Source: Candidatus Hydromicrobium americanum (GTDB taxonomy: Bacteria > Actinomycetota > Humimicrobiia > Humimicrobiales > Humimicrobiaceae). From it: a stretch of 9,216 nt of DNA. Positions within the stretch are counted from its first letter, which is position 1. The number at the start of each line of letters is the position of its first letter. The notes below the pieces were generated by a model, which made no database searches, was not told where the DNA came from, and saw only the letters and a list, made by a program, of their open reading frames with translations. Position numbers and translations under genes: made by a program. Location of the stretch: positions 1-9,216 of the forward strand of contig PEXF01000080.1 of NCBI GenBank assembly GCA_002779205.1. Direction: 5' to 3'. Below are positions 5,279 through 9,216 of this stretch, one piece after another.

Positions 5279-5386
5279 CTTTTTTAAATAAACTATTTCA
5301 GGGTCTATTCTGACATAATTATAGACAATTACGTTGCAAAACTTAGTCATTTTTCCCTTTAGCCTGTCAATTATGGGAATCTGAAG
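5279..5386 (-). pseudogene. C-terminal remnant of a HepT (DUF86) toxin with lost catalytic residues
   Basis: The frame reads LQIPIIDRLKGKMTKF then CNVIVYNYVRIDPEIVYLKKL. HepT proteins have at this point a sequence like MAKFRNVIVHEYVRIDPEIVY, which contains the RX4HXY active-site motif of the HEPN RNase. Here Arg is Cys (TGC, 5338-5336) and His is Tyr (TAT, 5323-5321), each explainable by one C-to-T change, while the motif Tyr is kept. A TAA closes the frame just upstream and the N-terminal two thirds are gone. The frame happens to run on into the antitoxin gene at 5218. Confidence 0.72.
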
Positions 5387-5525
5387 AGGAAATTATGCAA
5401 CTTTCGGCATAGCCTGAAGCATTTTTATAGATTCTCTCCATCTCATCCATGAAGTCTTTATCAGAGCGCCAGAATGCAAGGGACCCTAAGCGTTTGGGAA
5501 GTGCAGCATTTAATCTAAGCGCCAT
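5367..5525 (-). pseudogene. Protein tail resembling a SWIM zinc-finger protein
   Basis: From an ATG at 5525 that overlaps the SNF2 fragment, 52 codons run to TGA (5369-5367). They include ALPKRLGSLAFWRSDKDF then MDEMERIYKNASGYAE. I recognise this wording as like the C-terminus of SWIM zinc-finger proteins encoded beside bacterial SNF2 helicases, but from memory only. The zinc-binding motif is absent. The last nine codons (ISSSDSHN) probably lie beyond the break into HepT DNA. It is in a different frame from the SNF2 fragment that precedes it. Confidence 0.45.
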
Positions 5526-6367
5526 TTATCTTCATCTTCCTGAGGTTCAGATAGACGAAAGCAGAATTTAAAGGGTGAACGGGTAATTAAATCAACAGGC
5601 CGGCTCCAGTCTGTTAACTGTTTTGAAAAGCTGTAAATTTCCTGCTCGTCAGCCCACATAACTTGTGCATTTTCAGCAGTCAATGCAGCAGTCCAGACAT
5701 CGTGCAGGCTGTCGTGCTTTTTGCATTTATTTTTCAAAGGATTAGCGCTTCGAATAATGGCATCAATACTTTTTGCAAGTAATGTATTAAGAACTATTTT
5801 AGCCGGCGTGTCAGGCGCTTTTTCTGTATCATTATTTAAGCAGCGGCAAACAGCAGGCATAGCAGCAGAAAGTTTTTCGAGCTGCTTATCGTTGCCGTCG
5901 CAAGGTATGGGCAACCAACGGGCTTCCCAACGACCACTGTGTTGAAGCAGCGTTGGCAGAAAATTCTCTTGTGCTACAAGGTTGAGAGCTATTTTAAGAA
6001 GTTTGCCTGTCCAGATGATCGAACTACCAAAAATAACTTGACTTTCGAAAATATTGCCGCTTTCAGCAATCGATGTAAGCTTGATTGCCTCTTCTATCTT
6101 TAAAGGTCTGGCTAAGACTGAAAAGGACTTTAGGCAAACTTTTTTCTTTTTATCAGGTTCTGCTCCGATTAATGGTGATGAAGGTGCTGGTATATTTTCA
6201 TATGATGGAAGTCAGACAGTAAGAAATTCTGCATTGCTTTTAAGAACTTTTATATCAAGACCAATTGCTTTAACAGCAGTTTGTGAATCCTTAATAGCGC
6301 CGACCTGGCTTCCTTCACTCCAAATGTAAGGGGTGCCATTTAAAATTGAAATATGCAGTGCTATCAT
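5510..6367 (-). pseudogene. N-terminal fragment of a SNF2-family helicase
   Basis: From ATG (6367-6365) 285 codons are collinear with the N-terminal region of large bacterial SNF2 helicases (HelZ-like). Landmarks in order: MIALHISILNGTPYIWSEGS (1-20), LPSYENIPAPSSPLIGAEP, NLVAQENFLPTLLQ then GRWEARWLPI, LSAAMPAVCR, VWTAALT, RSPFKFCFRLSEP and EDKWRLD at the end. A TGA (6214-6212, codon 52) falls where relatives have Trp before LPS, and TAA (5512-5510) ends the frame before any helicase motif. Family members are about 900-1100 residues. Base composition is visibly richer in G+C than the neighbours, suggesting separate origin. Confidence 0.8.
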
Positions 6368-6404
6368 CAATAATTTAATTACCTTAGAAGATTTTTAAAC
6401 AGAC

Positions 6405-6523
6405 TCATTCCGATTTTTTTCTTATTCTAAGTTTATCTTTCTGAAAAACACAAAATTTATCTTTTATTTTATCAGAATAGTTTGTTAAAATTTCTGATAA
6501 AATTTTAGATTTGCAATAGACAT
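6405..6523 (-). pseudogene. C-terminal tail of a DUF5615 PIN-like toxin
   Basis: Right after the DUF433 gene the minus strand reads SKILSEILTNYSDKIKDKF then CVFQKDKLRIRKKSE and TGA (6407-6405). This matches the end of DUF5615 (VapC45/Mut7-C-like) proteins, where a helix is followed by a strand and an RIRR-type ending. DUF5615 genes normally follow DUF433 genes directly. Nearly all of the toxin, including the acidic N-terminal active-site residues, is gone. Confidence 0.6.
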
Positions 6524-6525
6524 AC

Positions 6526-6765
6526 TTAGACACCTATTTTAAATACCCTCTCTTCTTCTACTAACTCTGCAGCATAAAGCAAGGCAGCCTCAATATCTTC
6601 TCTTTCTAGTTCTGGATAATCTTCTAATAATTCTTTGATATTTACTCCTGCTGCCAAGGTTTTCAAAATTTGATCCACAGTTATTCTCAACCCTCTTATA
6701 ATTGGCTTACCAACCATAATTTTGGGATTGGTTGTTATCCTCGATAATAATTCTTGTTTACTCAT
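6526..6765 (-). CDS. DUF433 antitoxin (VapB45-like)
   Basis: A 79-residue DUF433 protein: SRITTNPKIMVGKPIIRGLR (residues 8-27) is the family opening, followed by ITVDQILKTLAAGVNIKELLEDYPELEREDIEAAL, a helix-turn-helix that recognises operator DNA, and a C-terminal helix. DUF433 proteins pair with DUF5615 PIN-like toxins; here only the toxin tail remains (6405-6523), so the antitoxin is an orphan. I prefer ATG 6765 because GGTGA (6775-6771) lies 5 nt upstream; an ATG four codons earlier (6777) has no ribosome binding site. An intact antitoxin beside a deleted toxin fits loss of the toxic half. Confidence 0.88.
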   Translation of the reverse strand: MSKQELLSRITTNPKIMVGKPIIRGLRITVDQILKTLAAGVNIKELLEDYPELEREDIEAALLYAAELVEEERVFKIGV

Positions 6766-6831
6766 TTTATTCACCATTCTTTATTAATTATTTCTCAATT
6801 AATTATATTTCTTTTTACTAAATTAAAAAAA

Positions 6832-7266
6832 CTATTCATCCAGTGTTTTTGATTCAGCCTGCTTCTGTTCTTGAGCTATTTTCTCTTCAATAATAGCAAC
6901 CACAAAATCCTTAACTGCCTTAGCGCTATCTAAGGCTTGCTGTATATCTTCTTTATCTAATATCAGTTCCATTGGATATCTAGGCTGAACACCATAAGCT
7001 GTAAGATCTGAACATTGGTCAGCTATATTCTTAAAGTTATTTGAATATTTCAAGCAAAGCTTACACAATTCATCTAAATCATGCATCCTTGGCGGGGTCA
7101 TTCAGCAAAAGACAAGATATCCTTTGAGGTATTTTTCAGCCGATTGCTGACAATGATAGCAAATGATCTCTATTGGAAGCGGCTTCATATTCTTAAGATA
7201 TTCTGCTGTGTTTAAATCCATAGCAACAAGTCTCTGCCATTCCTGCGCTTCTTTTATATTAACCAT
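6832..7266 (-). pseudogene. HEPN-domain toxin gene interrupted by an in-frame TGA
   Basis: Two collinear pieces in the same frame make one HEPN (PF05168-type) protein of about 144 codons. Codons 1-54 run from MVNIKEAQEW to SAEKYLKGYLVFC. Codon 55 is TGA (7104-7102) and the next codon is ATG, followed by TPPRMHDLDELCKLC, LTAYGVQPRYP and a C-terminal helix. Relatives have a residue such as Gly at the stop position, so the intact gene would read LVF-x-G-x-x-PP. The start overlaps the MNT gene by 8 nt (ATGGTTAA), the usual coupling. The rest shows no frameshift. Either this is a fresh pseudogene or two half-proteins are made by stop-restart at TGAATG. Confidence 0.8.
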
Positions 7267-7582
7267 ACAGTAAGATCCCATCCTGTTCAATTTGACGTTC
7301 GATTGTAATGGAAGATTTGCGCTTATTGAATTTATTCTCTTTGATGACCACAATATCCACAGGCATTGTTTTCTTATCCCGAATCGCTTTACGGATTAAT
7401 TTCATGGCATCAATTTCTTTAATTTTTGCATTGTCGGACATGACTACATAAATATCCAGGTCTGAATCAATATTTGGTTTACCATCCGCATAGGAGCCGA
7501 ATAAAAATATTCTTCCAACAGGAATTGTTTTTATTATTATATCTTTTAGGGTATTTAGTTCATCTCTTATTCTTTTCTCCAT
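7259..7582 (-). CDS. MNT-type nucleotidyltransferase, antitoxin of the HEPN toxin
   Basis: A 107-residue minimal nucleotidyltransferase with an intact GSX10DXD motif (G29-S30, D41-L-D43) and a third Asp in MPVDIVV (D76). In MNT-HEPN pairs this enzyme transfers nucleotides to, or otherwise silences, the HEPN RNase. It is followed by the HEPN gene with an 8-nt overlap. AGAGGA (7594-7589) lies 6 nt before the ATG, so the start is secure. Length and motifs are normal; it looks functional even though its partner is interrupted. Confidence 0.9.
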   Translation of the reverse strand: MEKRIRDELNTLKDIIIKTIPVGRIFLFGSYADGKPNIDSDLDIYVVMSDNAKIKEIDAMKLIRKAIRDKKTMPVDIVVIKENKFNKRKSSITIERQIEQDGILLYG

Positions 7583-7673
7583 ATCAGTTCCTCTGTAATT
7601 TTATGCATATAAAATTTCTTATCTAAATTGTAATTATATTTTAGCATATTTACTAATAAAAAAAGAATATTAT

Positions 7674-7895
7674 AATCTCGGAATTATTTTTTATATTGAC
7701 AAGGAAATTTTAAAAATTGCTACCAAAATAGCGGCTGATATAAATGAGAGTGTCTATGACTGTATCTTTATTGCTACTGCGGAGAGGTTTAATTGTAAGC
7801 TTGTTACAGATGATAATTCACTATTTTTAAATTATGCAGGTTATAGCAGCAGGAAAATAGAAATCCTTCTGCTGGAAAACTACCTGTGTTTATAA
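7674..7895 (+). pseudogene. C-terminal half of a PIN-domain (VapC-like) toxin
   Basis: Seventy-three codons end at TAA (7893-7895). DKEILKIATKIAADINESVY then DCIFIATAERF and NCKLVTDDNSLF is the second half of a PIN domain: the YDciFiAtAE helix carries an active-site Asp, and VTDD carries the final acidic pair. The tail KIEILLLENYLCL matches the scrap at 3953. The frame stays open to the left (to at least 7620) but has no start codon, ribosome binding site or N-terminal Asp motif there. No antitoxin gene adjoins it. Confidence 0.72.
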
Positions 7896-8220
7896 GATCA
7901 AACCTACTTTGTTCTTAATACCCCAATACTTCCAGCAAGGTATGGCTTCAACTGAATAATCACCATTTTTATATACATACTCTGTGCTTTTTGTAATAAT
8001 ATAACCTTTATTAAAATTCCAAGTCAAATTTTATCTTAGTTGATATTCAATACAGGTAATCCTATGAGAAAAGGATATGTATACCAGGCTACAGTTTTTT
8101 ATAAAGGTCATTTAAAATTAAAAAGACCACAATTTTAATCCAGAAATTGGATAATACCTTGTATTACTCAAAGTCAAACAAAATTCCATAGTTATGGGTC
8201 TCGAAAACTCCATAAATATT
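7896..8220. other. Stretch without a recognised gene, two possible coding scraps
   Basis: On the minus strand a 46-codon stop-free stretch (8030-7890) reads YIITKSTEYVYKNGDYSVEA then IPCWKYWGIKNKVGLIL and looks protein-like, but has no start codon and I recognise no family. On the plus strand ATG 8064 opens 24 codons (MRKGYVYQATVFYKGHLKLK then RPQF, TAA 8136-8138) after a weak AGGT. Removing one T from the TTTT run at its end would extend it by NPEIG. Either may be another gene remnant. Confidence 0.35.
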
Positions 8221-9019
8221 TTATTGCAAAAGCCACTTCCACAGAGAAATAAATTTTATGTTTTTTCTACCAATCTTTTCTTCTCCTTCATAATCATAAG
8301 TAATAACTAATAAATTGCTGCAATCTAATTCATCGCTAGCCTTAATTAATGATTTTAATTCTCTTTCTTTTGTTTGGATAAAAGACAAATCTCTGCAAAC
8401 TTGTATTAAAAACTTCAGGGAATCCGCCAATTTTAATGTATTCTTCTAGAATCCTCTTTATTTGAGCAACTTCTTTAGTGGAAAAAACGCTACTGTCTTT
8501 TTTAAAATCTATACCTTTGAAGGTTAAAAATTCTTTAAAAGAAAAAGGGTATAGGGTAAAGTCTATATACCTCCCAGTCAAATGTGTAGAGAGTTCGCCT
8601 GATAAGAGTTTAGCATTGCTACCTGTAATAATAATTTTTTTTGTTTTTCTTAACCGGGTTAAAAAGACCTCCCAATTTTTCACATTCTGGATCTCATCAA
8701 AAACAAAGTAATCTAAATTATTCCCATAGAGTTCATAAAATGATTGAATTAACTTATTTAAATCATACTGGCTAAATCCAGCCAATCTTTCATCATCAAA
8801 GTCCATATATCCATATTTTTCGCCTTTTAAAAGTAGCAAGGCTAAGGTTGATTTTCCGCTTCTTCTTGCTCCAGAAATAACCAAAATATTGGGATGTTTT
8901 AATAACCTTTTTAAATTATTAGAATTCAGTTCTCTTTCAATGATTTTTTCTTTTTTGAAAAAATCATTTATTTCCTCTCTTTGGTCAATTATTACTTTCT
9001 TTATTTCTTCTATTTCCAT
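8221..9019 (-). pseudogene. AAA_14/DUF4143 ATPase with a large internal deletion
   Basis: From ATG 9019 the gene has a full ATPase domain: SGARRSGKST (Walker A, about residues 49-58), YFVFDE (Walker B), ITGSNAKLLSG (sensor), LTGRY, YPFSFKEFL and IKIGGFPEV at about residue 202. Immediately after GGFPEVF (near 8413-8401) the frame shifts and the sequence continues, in the next frame, with LIQVCRDLSFIQTKERE and ends SLWKWLLQ, TAA (8223-8221). In intact relatives some 150-190 residues lie between these points, including the DUF4143 core and nuclease-like motif. The first piece would end at a stop at codon 226. No ribosome binding site precedes the ATG. Confidence 0.85.
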
Positions 9020-9143
9020 AGTTATAATTGGCAGACTTTTTATAAAAGTTTGTCATTAATATTGACATATTTTAATAATAGTCTGCATCTAAAATTTTGT
9101 CAAAATATATTTCCTAACTTTAACTGCCAATCTTGCAGCGTAA

Positions 9144-9216
9144 TTAAAAACAGAAAACAACCGTGTATAATATTACTATGGCTACAAAATAAACACCGCA
9201 GGCATTTATTGTAAAT
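9144..9216 (+). promoter_or_regulatory. Putative promoter with a start codon 6 nt after the -10 box
   Basis: TTAAAA (9144-9149), a 16-bp spacer and a perfect TATAAT (9166-9171) are followed after 6 nt by ATG (9178-9180). The frame reads MATK, then TAA, then TPQAFIVN to the window edge. This may be a leaderless gene head with a nonsense mutation or another decayed fragment; the window ends too early to tell. Confidence 0.35.

Noticed and set aside
5219..5350. Longer antitoxin starting at ATG 5350
   Set aside because: The extra 44 codons are a HepT remnant, the promoter lies inside them and a good ribosome binding site precedes ATG 5218.
5721..6329. Plus-strand reading frames opposite the SNF2 fragment
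   Set aside because: They are antisense shadows of the clearly homologous SNF2 reading frame.
6212..7104. UGA recoded as Trp or Gly (variant genetic code or readthrough)
   Set aside because: Within the window UGA ends the 71-residue gene and the antitoxin (in an ATGA overlap) at the expected places, and Trp is encoded by TGG elsewhere. The two internal TGAs stand for different residues, so nonsense mutations are simpler.
8064..8138. Remnant of a DUF104 antitoxin (FYKGHLKLKRP)
   Set aside because: The YKxGxLKLxxP likeness is short, and the sequence after a possible one-base slip (NPEIG) does not follow the family.
8981..9214. 77-codon plus-strand frame at the right edge
   Set aside because: Its start lies antisense to the ATPase gene and its composition (Phe, Tyr, Asn, Cys) is typical of AT-rich noise.
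1..9216. tRNA, rRNA, CRISPR array, replication origin or intact transposase
   Set aside because: No T-arm or anticodon pattern, spaced repeat array, DnaA-box cluster or DDE/HUH motif was found on either strand.

Overview
The window is AT-rich DNA (roughly 30% G+C by eye) from a bacterium with consensus-like sigma-70 promoters (TTGACA/TATAAT) and AGGAGG-type ribosome binding sites. Gene content is typical of the accessory islands of low-GC anaerobes. No taxonomic marker is present, so I do not name a lineage. There are no rRNA or tRNA genes, no CRISPR array and no intact transposase.

Left part (1-2460). Gene scraps come first: a possible HepT scrap, the tail of an AAA/DUF4143 ATPase and the head of a PfkB-type sugar/nucleoside kinase. 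A clean higBA toxin-antitoxin operon on the minus strand follows, with its promoter almost touching the higB start codon. A non-coding stretch holds a triple AATAGGAT motif and one copy of a repeated ~46 bp element. Then come two small plus-strand genes, a conserved 71-residue protein of unknown function and a DUF2442 protein, separated by a row of small hairpins. The segment ends with the 37-codon head of a Rossmann-fold sugar epimerase.

Middle (2461-5390). An intact 418-residue AAA_14/DUF4143 ATPase abuts a decayed scrap of a second ATPase and a second copy of the repeated element. Beyond lie a 14-codon VapC-like tail, a solitary MNT nucleotidyltransferase and an overlapping antitoxin/PIN-toxin operon whose promoter lies just inside a HepT remnant that has lost its catalytic Arg and His.

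Right part (5367-9216). A SNF2-type helicase head (higher G+C) runs straight into what looks like a SWIM-protein tail, as if one deletion removed most of a two-gene unit. Next are the tail of a DUF5615 PIN-like toxin behind its intact DUF433 antitoxin, an MNT-HEPN operon whose HEPN gene is cut by an in-frame TGA followed directly by ATG, a PIN-domain tail that shares 43 of 44 bases with the one at 3953, and an ATPase gene with a large internal deletion.

Overall this looks like a toxin-antitoxin island with heavy gene decay. At least five toxin-antitoxin-type modules and four DUF4143 ATPase loci occur in 9.2 kb. The plausibly functional units are higBA, the 4976/4536 antitoxin-PIN pair, the ATPase at 2461, possibly MNT-HEPN at 7259-6832, and the undescribed small pair at 1422/1796. 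In several broken modules the antitoxin survives and the toxin is damaged. I see no convincing wholly new multi-gene system. The best candidates for novelty are the 1422/1796 pair, the repeated micro-ORF element, the split HEPN toxin and the apparent leaderless starts.
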